Of a stretch of DNA of 64,000 nt, positions 54,804-63,590 are shown piece after piece. The stretch covers positions 3,057 through 67,056 of the forward strand of contig NZ_JARXHW010000027.1 of NCBI RefSeq assembly GCF_031127805.1. The letters are read 5' to 3'. Source of the DNA: Thalassobacterium maritimum (GTDB lineage: Bacteria > Verrucomicrobiota > Verrucomicrobiia > Opitutales > Coraliomargaritaceae). Within the stretch, counting starts at the first letter, position 1, and each line of letters opens with the position of its first letter. Both the position numbers and the translations under genes were made by a program. Below the pieces are notes generated by a model. It had not been told where the DNA came from. It searched no databases and was given only the letters and a program-made list of their open reading frames with translations.

Positions 54804-56457
54804 CAGTCGATTCGGGGTGGGGTTCATATTCAGACAGTTCGATGCCATCCCAGTAGCAACGGCCTTTAAACTTAGCCGAGGTGCCACAGCGGATGGAAAG
54901 GCTCTTCTTTTTTCCAGCGCTCAATGAGTCAGTGAATGACACCCACTCCCCTGCCTGCGTCCCGGCATCGAGTGTGAAGGTTTTTTCTCCGGCACTAACA
55001 AACACCTGACCAGTGGCTCCGGGATCGATCTTCAGCTTGGCGCTAAAGGTATAGCTTTGCTGAGGCTTGACCGCGACGGTCTGCTGAATCGCCATCGCCG
55101 CCTGTTCCCCTTCGTAGCCCAGAGCGTAATACTGGTCGGCTGGATCCTCCAGAATACGATGCAGCCCATGGGTCGGAGTCCGACGTTTGACGGCTGCCCA
55201 ATAGCGAATGCTGGCCTCCACGCCTTCTTCAAATGAACCGTTCTTGACCAGGTTGTCATCAGTCGTTCGAGACACCTTGATCGAAGAAAACCGTTTGTCG
55301 CCAGCGAGGGTCCCCAAATCAATTACGCTGTGTTCAAAACGCCAGGACTGCCCCTGGAAATGATCGGCTTCGAAGGCTTCCACCACGTAGCCGGGCGCCA
55401 GCTCAAGCGATGCGATCGCATTCTCGCGGATACCGTGTTGTTCCAGATCGGCGGAGGTGTAAGCGCCGACGTCCAGTGCCCCCAACATACGGTTAAAGTT
55501 GATGTCCGCATGGAAAGTCGGCAAGGCGACGCCAATGGACTGACGCACCCTTTGCAGACTGCCGTCCTCATTGAAACGAACCGGATCGAAACAAATGGAT
55601 CGATTGTGCGCCAAGCCCCCGGAAAGCGCACCGTTATGATAGAAGAGATACCACTGCCCTTGGTATTCCACCACAGAGCCGTGCATCGTGATCACATCGG
55701 TATGATCGACAAATACACCTTTGGGCTCCCATGGCCCAAGGGGGCTGTCACTCATGGAATACTGCATCCGATTGAACTTCGGATGATGGTCCGGATAGAT
55801 CATGTAGTAGATACCGTCACGCTTGAAAACAAAAGGCCCCTCGCGGTGTTCATCCACGCCGACCTGATGCACCATCTCCCCATCGAGCTCCATCATGTTG
55901 TCTTTGAGCTTAGCGGCATAGCATTTGGCATCGATCACCGCATACAGATAGGCTTGCCCATCATCGTCGATGAAAACACAGGGATCGCAAAAACCGCTGC
56001 CCCCACGCACTCTGCCCTGCACTTCGAAACCGGACGCGGGCTGCTCGCTGGTGGCCACACCGATCTCCCACTCCATTGCTTTGTTACGATGCGGGAAATA
56101 GAAATAGTAGCGACCGTTCTTGTAGGCACAGTCAGGCGCCCACATGTTTCCGCCCTGCGGGGTGCCCCATTCCACATCGCGTGAGTGTAGGATCTCTCCG
56201 TGATCCACCCAGCTAATCAGGTCGTCCGTCGAGAACACGTGATAGCCGTCCATGCTACTGTAGCTGGTCGGCGGTGATGTATCCGAAGACGGATACACAT
56301 AGAGACGACCGTCCTCCCAGACATGGGCCGATGGATCGGCCGTAAACATATGACTGACAAAGGGGTTGGAACGACGCTCTGCCGCCGTAGCCACGAGCGA
56401 TGTCGCAAAGACAATCGCCAGGTGAACCGTCCAGATCATCTGTTGTTTCAATCGCAT
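54775..56457 (-). CDS. GH43 hydrolase with crystallin-like and CBM4/9-like domains, exported
   Basis: 560 residues. After a signal peptide (MRLKQQMIWTVHLAIVFATS) comes a GH43 propeller (to ~310) with ADPSAHVWEDGRLYVYPS, CDPCVFIDDDGQAYLY and HREGPFVFKRDGIYYMIYP carrying the three acidic residues. A segment VVEAFEADHFQGQSWRF ... DKRFSSIKVSR (about 345-390) has the Greek-key pattern of a beta/gamma-crystallin domain, and residues ~395-550 (NLVKNGSFEEG ... CYWDGIELSEYEP) look like a CBM4/9 jelly roll. The extra modules probably hold the enzyme to polymer or calcium-rich gel. It is a longer version of 43660-44649. The frame overlaps the next gene by 29 bases. Confidence 0.85.
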   Translation of the reverse strand: MRLKQQMIWTVHLAIVFATSLVATAAERRSNPFVSHMFTADPSAHVWEDGRLYVYPSSDTSPPTSYSSMDGYHVFSTDDLISWVDHGEILHSRDVEWGTPQGGNMWAPDCAYKNGRYYFYFPHRNKAMEWEIGVATSEQPASGFEVQGRVRGGSGFCDPCVFIDDDGQAYLYAVIDAKCYAAKLKDNMMELDGEMVHQVGVDEHREGPFVFKRDGIYYMIYPDHHPKFNRMQYSMSDSPLGPWEPKGVFVDHTDVITMHGSVVEYQGQWYLFYHNGALSGGLAHNRSICFDPVRFNEDGSLQRVRQSIGVALPTFHADINFNRMLGALDVGAYTSADLEQHGIRENAIASLELAPGYVVEAFEADHFQGQSWRFEHSVIDLGTLAGDKRFSSIKVSRTTDDNLVKNGSFEEGVEASIRYWAAVKRRTPTHGLHRILEDPADQYYALGYEGEQAAMAIQQTVAVKPQQSYTFSAKLKIDPGATGQVFVSAGEKTFTLDAGTQAGEWVSFTDSLSAGKKKSLSIRCGTSAKFKGRCYWDGIELSEYEPHPESTDAAQTITSL

Positions 56458-56477
56458 CGTTTCGATCGGCCTTGAAA

Positions 56478-59156
56478 TCAGGGCAAGAGACAAACTGCCG
56501 TCGCGCCCTTTCGGCTTTCACGTCCGTCTGCGCGCACGGCTGTGACTTTAAAGGTCATCTGCTCGATTTCTTTTAAGTCTGAAGCCCGATAGACGAAATC
56601 CGTGCCCTTAAGCTCCGAGGCGACCAACTCATAGTCCGGCGCGTTGCCGACCGCACGATAGAGCTGATACGAAGCGGCATCCGGGCTGGCGGACCAGCTG
56701 AGCTCGACCTGATCCACTGAGTTCCGGGCCAGGTTCAAGTCGGCAGGCGCCGCCACTGGCAGGTATTCCGGGATCTCGGTCAGCACATAGCGCGTGCCCT
56801 TGCGGGTCTCGATCCGGATTTGGTCGCGACCGCTTGTGACAAAGTCCACAGGCTGGCCCGCCGCGGTTTGAATCACCGCACGGGCGACATTAGGATATCT
56901 TAGATCCAGCGTGCCGCCAGACTTGGAAAGCACTTCGATCTGAGTGGCCTGGCTATTCGTCCACTGCGCAGAGACTTCAAAATTACCGCGAGCCAGCAGT
57001 CCACTGAAGCTGCCGTTTGGCCAGACTTTAGGCAGAGCAGGCAAAGGCGAAACCACGTAATCCTGACTTTGCAAGAGCAGCTCCGTCACCCCGGCCGTGG
57101 CTCCGTAGTTGCCATCGGCCTGAAAGAGCGGCCCGCCGCGGTGGTCATTAAATAGGTTATGCAAAAAGTTGCCGGCCAACAAATCACGATAGAAAAGATA
57201 GGCTTCATCGCCATCGTGCACGCGGGCCCAGAAAGCGATCCGCTCAGCACGGGCCCATCCGATATGGGATTTGCGGGTGCGCAAGGTGAGTGTCTTTTCA
57301 ACCGCATCCTGCCAGGCGGGCGTGGTGTCATTGATTAATTGCCCCGGATAGGAGCCCAAAAGCATGGAGGTGTGACGGTGATGAGGATCGATGCTTGCTT
57401 TGCCATTGTTCCCCTTAAAGTCACAGTAGAACTCCTCCTGACGGAACTCTTTGATTTGCCCCGATTTTCCGACCTGAATCGGATCCAACTGCGGCAGCTG
57501 CTGCGCATACAGTTCCAGTCGACTATCCGAGCGTCCCAAGACCTCCGCCGCTTTCAAGGTGTTGTGATGATTCTCGTAGAACATCTGCTGATCGAAGGTC
57601 GTGCCGATGGTATCCCGGATCTTTTGCTCCGGCGAGGAGGACGGTTTTGCCAGCAAAGCTCCGTCGATTTCCTGAACAAAGCGGGAAACAAAATTGGCCT
57701 GCTCATACATCACCGGATAGACGGTTTCCGCCAGCAGGGATTCGTCGCGTGTGAAGTCATAATAATCCCAGAACATTTGAGCGATCCATGATCCCGTGCC
57801 GAATCCAGCGATCGATGATTTGCCCGGGACGTTGTAAGGGTTCGCCCAGAACGGGCCGGACCAACCGTTGTCGCCATCCGGATCCAGCTGCGATGGATTG
57901 TATTTCTTGATATACTGTGAGGCATAGGCTTCCTGCTGCGGCTGGAAGGCCTTGAAAAAGTCGGCGTAAGACTCAAAGAGCTCAGGCAAGTTAGCCGTAA
58001 ACACCGGCGCGTACGCCATCTGCACATTGGTATCATGCAGGTATTGGGAAGCCCAGGGTGGCTTCTCGTAAACGTTCCAAATCCCTTGCAGGTTGGGTGG
58101 CAGCGTGCCGGGTCTTGAAGAGCAGATCAGCATGTAACGCCCAAACTGAAAGGCCAACTCCTCCAGATAAAGACTGTAGCGACCGTCTGGATACGCATCG
58201 ACCAATTTGTCGGTCGTGATCGATGGCACCGCTGCACCGAAGTCGAGATCGGCACGATTAAAAAGCGCTTTATAATCTGCCTGATGCTTAGCCAATAGCT
58301 CGTCGTAAGACTTCGCAGAGGCGGCGGCCATGTAGCCCGTCACCTTGGCATGCGGGCTGGGAAAGCCTTCGAGTTTCTTGGCAGGCTCCGCAGTGAGAAA
58401 TACCTCGGGGTCCAACTCATAATTGGTGCCCACCGCGATCAAAATGACCGCACTGTCGGCATCCGTGACCTGCAATGTGCCCTCGCCGGCTTGCATGCGG
58501 CCGCCTTCGGGAATCACTTTGAACTGACCTTCAAACTGTATCTGGTAGTGCGTCATCACACCGGAGAGCATGATCGTATCGCCCTTGGCCTGAACTGTCC
58601 CGCTCTTGGCCTCTCCGAGAAAAGGAATGGTCGGACGTAAGGTGAAGGACAAGCTGCCTGCCTTCGATGCGCGCAGACGGATCGCCATCACTTTGTCCGG
58701 ATAGCTAGTAAAATACTCGCGGGTATACTCGACACCGTCCTGCGCATAGCTAACGCGGGCCAGCCCCTCGTTCAGGTCCAGCTCCCGCTGATAGTGGCGG
58801 GCCTCCTTGTGATCGAAATCAATGTAAACTTCGGCAAAATTGTTCAGGCCTCTGCGCCGAAAGCCCCCCGGGCCTCCGCCGTCGTAAAGGCTGTTTTCCG
58901 TGATCTGGATACGCTCCTGCTCGATACCGCCGAAGAGGTTAATCCCCATGTAGCCATTCCCCATCGGGATCGAAGCGTTGGCCCAACCGAGATCGCTGTC
59001 CGGTGCGGGCGCATCATACCAAAGCCGCAGCGGCTTCGCCGAGCGGTCTTCGATTCGATCCGGTTGTGATGTCGCAGCCGATGCTGCATCGGTCATAGGC
59101 AGGACCGCCAACGCGGATACGGCCCAAAGAGTGGTCGTTAGTTTTCTGATATTCAT
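56478..59156 (-). CDS. GH95 family alpha-L-fucosidase with FN3 tail, exported
   Basis: 892 residues. Signal peptide to about residue 28 (TDAASAA), then the GH95 N-terminal beta domain (LRLWYDAPA, ASIPMGNGYMGINLFGG, ITENSLYDGG) and (alpha/alpha)6 barrel. Seen are LPPNLQGIWN near 355, DTNVQMAYAP at 375-384, SSSPEQ with Glu510 (candidate acid) and PLFQADGNYG with Asp681 (the base-activating Asp). In well-studied GH95 enzymes an Asn-x-Asn pair positions the water; the first Asn is Asp375 here while Asn377 is kept. Residues ~790-892 are an FN3-like domain. The family inverts configuration and takes alpha-1,2-fucose or L-galactose. The start is 24 bases after the upstream sulfatase, in the same operon. 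Confidence 0.93.
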   Translation of the reverse strand: MNIRKLTTTLWAVSALAVLPMTDAASAATSQPDRIEDRSAKPLRLWYDAPAPDSDLGWANASIPMGNGYMGINLFGGIEQERIQITENSLYDGGGPGGFRRRGLNNFAEVYIDFDHKEARHYQRELDLNEGLARVSYAQDGVEYTREYFTSYPDKVMAIRLRASKAGSLSFTLRPTIPFLGEAKSGTVQAKGDTIMLSGVMTHYQIQFEGQFKVIPEGGRMQAGEGTLQVTDADSAVILIAVGTNYELDPEVFLTAEPAKKLEGFPSPHAKVTGYMAAASAKSYDELLAKHQADYKALFNRADLDFGAAVPSITTDKLVDAYPDGRYSLYLEELAFQFGRYMLICSSRPGTLPPNLQGIWNVYEKPPWASQYLHDTNVQMAYAPVFTANLPELFESYADFFKAFQPQQEAYASQYIKKYNPSQLDPDGDNGWSGPFWANPYNVPGKSSIAGFGTGSWIAQMFWDYYDFTRDESLLAETVYPVMYEQANFVSRFVQEIDGALLAKPSSSPEQKIRDTIGTTFDQQMFYENHHNTLKAAEVLGRSDSRLELYAQQLPQLDPIQVGKSGQIKEFRQEEFYCDFKGNNGKASIDPHHRHTSMLLGSYPGQLINDTTPAWQDAVEKTLTLRTRKSHIGWARAERIAFWARVHDGDEAYLFYRDLLAGNFLHNLFNDHRGGPLFQADGNYGATAGVTELLLQSQDYVVSPLPALPKVWPNGSFSGLLARGNFEVSAQWTNSQATQIEVLSKSGGTLDLRYPNVARAVIQTAAGQPVDFVTSGRDQIRIETRKGTRYVLTEIPEYLPVAAPADLNLARNSVDQVELSWSASPDAASYQLYRAVGNAPDYELVASELKGTDFVYRASDLKEIEQMTFKVTAVRADGRESRKGATAVCLLP

Positions 59157-59180
59157 CCTATTTCTATATTTTCTACTGCT

Positions 59181-60551
59181 TTAATAGCTCAGTTTGCCCC
59201 CGTCCTTCGGACGCTGTTTTTCACTCTCCCACCACTCACGGGGGCCTTCGGCTTCGATTCCAGCCCAGAGCTGGAGCAATGCCTGCTTCATCTCCTCAGT
59301 CTTCTCCGGCATCTTGGCTGCGAGGTCATTCGCCTCCTGACGGTCCGCGAGGATGTTATAAAGCTGGAACTTGGCCAGAGTCTCATCCCCGATCAACTTC
59401 CAATCACCGATACGCATAGCCACGCGATCTTCCGGAGCGGAGACGTGTGTGCGCCAGAACAGCGGCACTTCCCGCTCGACGGGCTTCCCCGCAAAGGCCG
59501 GCACCATGCTGACGCCATCGATCACGCGATCCTCCGGCAACGGAATCCCGCAAATATCCAAGACCGTCGCAAAAATGTCCGAACCGATCACCGGCGTATC
59601 ACTCACGCTGCCCGCTTCGATATGTCCCGGCCAGCGTGCCACACCGGGCACGCGGATGCCGCCCTCATAGTTGTTGCGCTTGCGCCCACGCAAGTCACCG
59701 GTTGAGCCCCCCTTAATGCCTCCCTTGCCCTCAGGACCGTTGTCAGAGGAAAAAATCAACAAGGTGTTCTCAGCCACGCCCTGCGCTTCCAGCGCATCCA
59801 TCACCATGCCCAAGGCATAATCGAGCTGGGTAATATTGCCCATGTATTCGCTGTTCCGATGCCCCTCGTAGAGCGACTCAAAACGGTCGTCCGTCCCGAT
59901 CGGATGGTGCGGCTCATGCACCCACACTGAAAGCGCAAAAGGGTTGCTGGGGTCTCGCAGCTCGGCCAACCAATGCGCTGCTTCCGCTGCGACGAAAGGC
60001 GCGGAAAAACCTTCGACCTGGCCGATCTCCTCTCCATTGCGCACGAAATTCACCGGATTTTTGTGGCTCGGGGCGGCGTTGTTGTGCGTGGACATCCAAT
60101 AGTCATAGCCGTGGTCATTCGGCTGCGGGTAGTCAGGATTGTTAAACATCTGACGCGAGTTCAGGTGCCACTTGCCTACGTGACAGGTCTCATAACCCGC
60201 CGCTTGCAGCAGTTCCGGATAGGTGATCTCGCTTTCGCGCAACTGTGTCGGCCCATTGCCCGACACATGACGCCAGACCCCATTGCGATACGGTGTGCGC
60301 CCGGTCAAAATCGCCGACCGCGAAGGCGAGCACACCCCGGCCGCCGAATAGGCCTGGGTAAACTTGACGCCCTGCGCCGCCAGCTTTTCCATATTGGGCG
60401 TCTGAATCAGCTCGTTGCCATTGATAGAAGTGTCCCCCCAGCCCATATCATCGGCCAAGAAGACCACGACATTCGGGCGATTTTCGATCGCTTGAGTCGT
60501 GAGCAAAAAACTACTCGAAAGTAGAACAAGAAAAAGCAGGGATATTTTCAT
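59181..60551 (-). CDS. Exported type I sulfatase, first gene of the large operon
   Basis: 456 residues. Signal peptide MKISLLFLVLLSSSFLLTTQ, LADDMGWGD, signature CSPSR with the modified cysteine at residue 74, VGKWHLNSRQM, VHEPHHPI, SSDNGPEGKGG and EGGIRVPG. The metal-site DDMGWGDTSING puts it in a different subfamily from the other sulfatases of the window. It begins the transcript that continues through GH95, GH43, two GH-D and further sulfatases to about 47076. A perfect TATCAC-N8-GTGATA operator lies 55 bases upstream, the clearest promoter-operator arrangement of the window. Confidence 0.95.
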   Translation of the reverse strand: MKISLLFLVLLSSSFLLTTQAIENRPNVVVFLADDMGWGDTSINGNELIQTPNMEKLAAQGVKFTQAYSAAGVCSPSRSAILTGRTPYRNGVWRHVSGNGPTQLRESEITYPELLQAAGYETCHVGKWHLNSRQMFNNPDYPQPNDHGYDYWMSTHNNAAPSHKNPVNFVRNGEEIGQVEGFSAPFVAAEAAHWLAELRDPSNPFALSVWVHEPHHPIGTDDRFESLYEGHRNSEYMGNITQLDYALGMVMDALEAQGVAENTLLIFSSDNGPEGKGGIKGGSTGDLRGRKRNNYEGGIRVPGVARWPGHIEAGSVSDTPVIGSDIFATVLDICGIPLPEDRVIDGVSMVPAFAGKPVEREVPLFWRTHVSAPEDRVAMRIGDWKLIGDETLAKFQLYNILADRQEANDLAAKMPEKTEEMKQALLQLWAGIEAEGPREWWESEKQRPKDGGKLSY

Positions 60552-60596
60552 AGGATATAGCAGAGCTCTAACATACTAAATCCCATCAAGACCGTC

Positions 60597-60616
60597 TATC
60601 ACCTATATAAGTGATA
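60597..60616. promoter_or_regulatory. Candidate operator, perfect TATCAC-N8-GTGATA
   Basis: TATCACCTATATAAGTGATA has perfect arms, with the TATA-rich spacer CTATATAA, about 55 bases upstream of the sulfatase at 60551. The rest of the gap 60552-60861 holds no other recognised element; the divergent ATPase pair starts at 60862. Confidence 0.65.
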
Positions 60617-60861
60617 ATTTACACTTAAGCTCCCACGCGCGAGCGATAACCAAGAAAAACAGGGAACTTGCGGGCAATAAATGAAGATCGCGATCAAGCC
60701 AATCAAAGCGAAGGCGGAGCCATCCAGGGTTTCAAAAACGATATGACTCAAACGACTGGTATACTATTCATATCTGTGCATCTCACGTAGACTAAAACGC
60801 TTGTTAAAATTAAGTTCTTGCCCCTAAAAAAAACCACTTAAAACTTGAAATCGTCAAAAAT

Positions 60862-62097
60862 ATGTCGATCATGCGACTTATGATCCATTCACTGGCCATA
60901 CAGAACTTCTCTTCTTTCCACGAGCCGACCCTAGTGGAGTTCACTGCGGGTATAAAAGCAGGTGATCGCGATATCTTTTTGGAATCCACTCAACCGGGTG
61001 TATCGGTCAATTCAGTTACTGGGATCTTTGGCCCCAATGCCTCCGGCAAAACCAACCTGCTCAAAGCCATCGCCTTTCTGCGCTATTTCATAGTAGACTC
61101 CGCGTCGGAGAAGCCCGATGCGAAAATAGCAGTTGAAGCCTTCCACTTTGTCGAGGGTGCTGCAGAGCGTCACGAGCCAATTCTCTTCCGGCTTGAATTT
61201 GAGTATGAAACGAAGCTTTACCGCTATGAAGTCGAGTTTGACCATCAACGTGTTCAATTTGAAGCTCTTTACCGCAAGGATCAACGCTTCCGCTATCTCT
61301 TCGAGCGGTCATGGAATATGGTTGAATGTGATTACGATCTGAAAGCTCAGGACATCGGCCCCACCAAACAAATCGCTCAGCGGGAAAATGCATCCTTTAT
61401 CGCATCGGCCGTCCTCCAAGAGCATGCCTTTGCCAAATATATCTCTGGATATTTCAAGACCTGCTACGTCAATGTTCACATTCTCGGACGGATGACGACC
61501 CATGATCCTGAATTCATGAATGTCTTGGACGCATCAGATTATTTTTCGGAACATCAAGATTACCTAGCCGATGCAATTAAGCATATCGCGCATGCAGACA
61601 CAGGGATCTCTAGCATCGACCTCGACCCGATCAAGCGGATGGACCCACAAGGCAAGGAACAGGAAGTATTGTTCCCAATGGCTCGGCACACTGTAGCAGG
61701 CGTTGATTATAAACGTCCCCTCTTGGCTGAATCCCGCGGCACTCAAGCGCTCTTCGTCCTCCTGCGCTATATTCTCCCCGTGCTCGAAACAGGCGGGGTC
61801 GCCGTGATCGACGAGTTTGAAACGGGCCTGCACTCACACGTGGTCAAATACGTCGTCGAACTCTTTTACTCCAAGACGACCAATCCCAAGGCTGCGCAGC
61901 TGATTGCCAACTTCCACACGGATTACCTACTACAGTCCACCTTGGAGAAATACCAGATCGTCTTTACCGAGAAGAACCCCGCGACTCAATCCACCGAAGC
62001 TTGGCGTCTAGACAAGGTAAAAGGAGCCGCCCGTAATACCAACAATCACTATGCTAAATACCACGCGGGTGCGTATGGTGGCATTCCTAACCTCTAA
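60862..62097 (+). CDS. AAA ATPase of a RloA/AbiLii-like defence pair
   Basis: 411 residues, cytoplasmic. Walker A GPNASGKT at residues 57-64 follows an N-terminal LAIQNFSSF strand typical of the AAA_15/OLD group; a signature-like LLAESRGTQALF lies near 290, Walker B VAVIDEFETGLHSH near 313-326, and ANFHTDYLL near 350. The protein lacks a nuclease domain of its own. The next gene codes for a RloB-like protein, the arrangement known as RloA-RloB or AbiL, an abortive-infection system in which the ATPase controls a TOPRIM-like effector; the PARIS system has an analogous AAA/TOPRIM layout. An alternative start is ATG 60880 (MIHSLAIQNF), which many relatives would favour. Confidence 0.85.
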   Translation: MSIMRLMIHSLAIQNFSSFHEPTLVEFTAGIKAGDRDIFLESTQPGVSVNSVTGIFGPNASGKTNLLKAIAFLRYFIVDSASEKPDAKIAVEAFHFVEGAAERHEPILFRLEFEYETKLYRYEVEFDHQRVQFEALYRKDQRFRYLFERSWNMVECDYDLKAQDIGPTKQIAQRENASFIASAVLQEHAFAKYISGYFKTCYVNVHILGRMTTHDPEFMNVLDASDYFSEHQDYLADAIKHIAHADTGISSIDLDPIKRMDPQGKEQEVLFPMARHTVAGVDYKRPLLAESRGTQALFVLLRYILPVLETGGVAVIDEFETGLHSHVVKYVVELFYSKTTNPKAAQLIANFHTDYLLQSTLEKYQIVFTEKNPATQSTEAWRLDKVKGAARNTNNHYAKYHAGAYGGIPNL

Positions 62098-62108
62098 GAT
62101 CAGGAACG

Positions 62109-62633
62109 ATGGCACGCAGCAACCCTTGGAAGCAGAAGCCCCGCCACACTCGGCACACCACATTGATCGTTGTTGAGGGCGATACCGAGTATGCTTTTAT
62201 CCAATATCTGAAGGGACTCTGTGGACGAAACTGCGGCACCCGCGTAACAATTGAAAACGCTCACGGAGGCGGCGGAGACTCCGTCTTAAAAAAAGCAATC
62301 CAGCTATGCCCGCCTTATGATGCTTGTCTCTGCCTGTATGACACCGACCGTATGCCGACCGTCAAAGGTCACATCAATAAGGCCAAACGCTTTGGTATAA
62401 TTGAAATTCAATCCGTCCCTTGCATCGAAGCACTATTGCTTAAAATCCTAGAAAAACACGTGCCAGAAGAGACCGCCCAATGTAAACGTACCATGCAGCG
62501 TATTGTAGGCGAGAATAAGCTCACCACTAGCGTCACCTTCCAGCAATACTTCCCCCTCGATCTGTTGGAACAACGGCGCAGCAGCATCCAAGCGCTCGAT
62601 CAATTGTTTCAATACATCAACCCCAAGGGCTAA
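62109..62633 (+). CDS. RloB-like TOPRIM-fold effector
   Basis: 174 residues. IVVEGDTEYAFIQYLK (Glu23, Asp25, Glu27) and CLCLYDTDR (Asp78, Asp80) match the acidic motifs of a RloB-type TOPRIM-like nuclease fold; SVPCIEALLLKIL near 107-119 is the conserved region after it. The gene starts 11 bases after the ATPase stop, so both are in one transcript. By analogy with AbiL/PARIS-type systems it would be the toxic effector released or activated on phage infection. The biochemical target is unknown. A candidate terminator follows at 62723. Confidence 0.82.
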   Translation: MARSNPWKQKPRHTRHTTLIVVEGDTEYAFIQYLKGLCGRNCGTRVTIENAHGGGGDSVLKKAIQLCPPYDACLCLYDTDRMPTVKGHINKAKRFGIIEIQSVPCIEALLLKILEKHVPEETAQCKRTMQRIVGENKLTTSVTFQQYFPLDLLEQRRSSIQALDQLFQYINPKG

Positions 62634-62722
62634 CGACACACGATGATAACAGTAGTCTCAGACAACACAGTACAACAATGCTTGTAGTTTCCAGCGCACC
62701 GCTCAGAGTCGACGTCAACACA

Positions 62723-62777
62723 CGCGCCGTGCCACTTGTCCGTCAGGGGAATGCACATCAAGGGCGCGTTTTTTTTT
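62723..62777 (+). terminator. Candidate terminator of the RloAB transcript
   Basis: CGCGCC (62723-62728) pairs with GGCGCG (62763-62768), with a second possible pair GTGC/GCAC inside, followed immediately by a run of nine T. The loop is long for an intrinsic terminator, but the position 90 bases after the RloB stop and the strong T-tract support it. Confidence 0.5.
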
Positions 62778-63366
62778 ACTCGGATTGTCGCGGATGTTCC
62801 TCATCCCACTTTGACCTTCGATCCAAACAAAAGGCCCCGAGGCGAAACACCTAGAAAGCTTATGAAAATTTCAGGTCCCAGAACCCGAGGATCCCCCCAT
62901 TGAGGGCTGCCACTCGTTACTAGCGGCCTAAATTTAAAGAGAACAGGCCCAACAATTAAGAAATAAGTATAACTCATAAGATGCTTAATTTGGTGATCAC
63001 AGCATCTCCCCGGTTCAAAGAACTGGAGAAAGCCGCAGTTGTTAAGTATTACTTAATAACTGCCACAAACGGCTAAATACGCCTCACTGCTTGGCTTCAA
63101 CTGTATAAACAAGTCATTTTCCGTAAAACGAAACACACGACTCGCAGACTTACACACAGGAATCTGCAACGACAGAGCCGCCTAACCATTCAACAGTAGC
63201 GGGAGCCTCTTGCTCCCGACTCGAGCAAATCGATGAGCTATCAGCCCTCGCCCGCCTCAAACTATCGTTTCAGTATCGTTTCATTTAAAGCTTTTAATTT
63301 TCACTAAGTTACTAATTAAGAGAGGCATAAGGTTTAATAAGATCGTTTCACGTCTGGCAAAAAAAA
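62778..63366. other. Non-coding spacer with two hairpins
   Basis: No convincing gene in about 590 bases. At 63036-63062 lies a 27-base near-palindrome (CAGTTGTTAAGTA and its complement with one G:T pair). At 63200-63218 CGGGAGC-CTCTT-GCTCCCG is a perfect 7-base-stem hairpin, different in loop from the GGAG-loop family. In-frame stop codons precede the hipA remnant. Confidence 0.55.
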
Positions 63367-63564
63367 GTTCTAGGCGAGCTCATCGCCAATACCGATATGC
63401 ACTGGGGCAACCTCAGCTTTTTCCTTCCGGAACAAAGCCCCTACCCGCTCGCGCCCGTTTACGACATGCTGCCCATGCGCTTCCGCCCCAGCAGCACCGG
63501 CGAAGTCATTGAACGCACTTTCGAGCCCACTCTCCTCGACCTTCGATGTTCGACCTTCGATTGA
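63367..63564 (+). pseudogene. HipA-like kinase remnant
   Basis: One frame reads VLGELIANTDMHWGNLSFFL, then LAPVYDMLPMRFRPSSTGEVIER and a stop at 63562. NTD-H-GN is the catalytic loop and YDMLPM the following metal-binding segment of HipA-type Ser/Thr kinases (toxins that phosphorylate a tRNA synthetase). The N-terminal two thirds and the C-terminal end are missing, and no start codon precedes the fragment within its frame; there is an in-frame stop at 63328. It is therefore dead. It adds to the several broken defence or addiction genes in the window. Confidence 0.75.
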
Positions 63565-63590
63565 GCTAAAAGATGAGTTGAACCGTTAAT

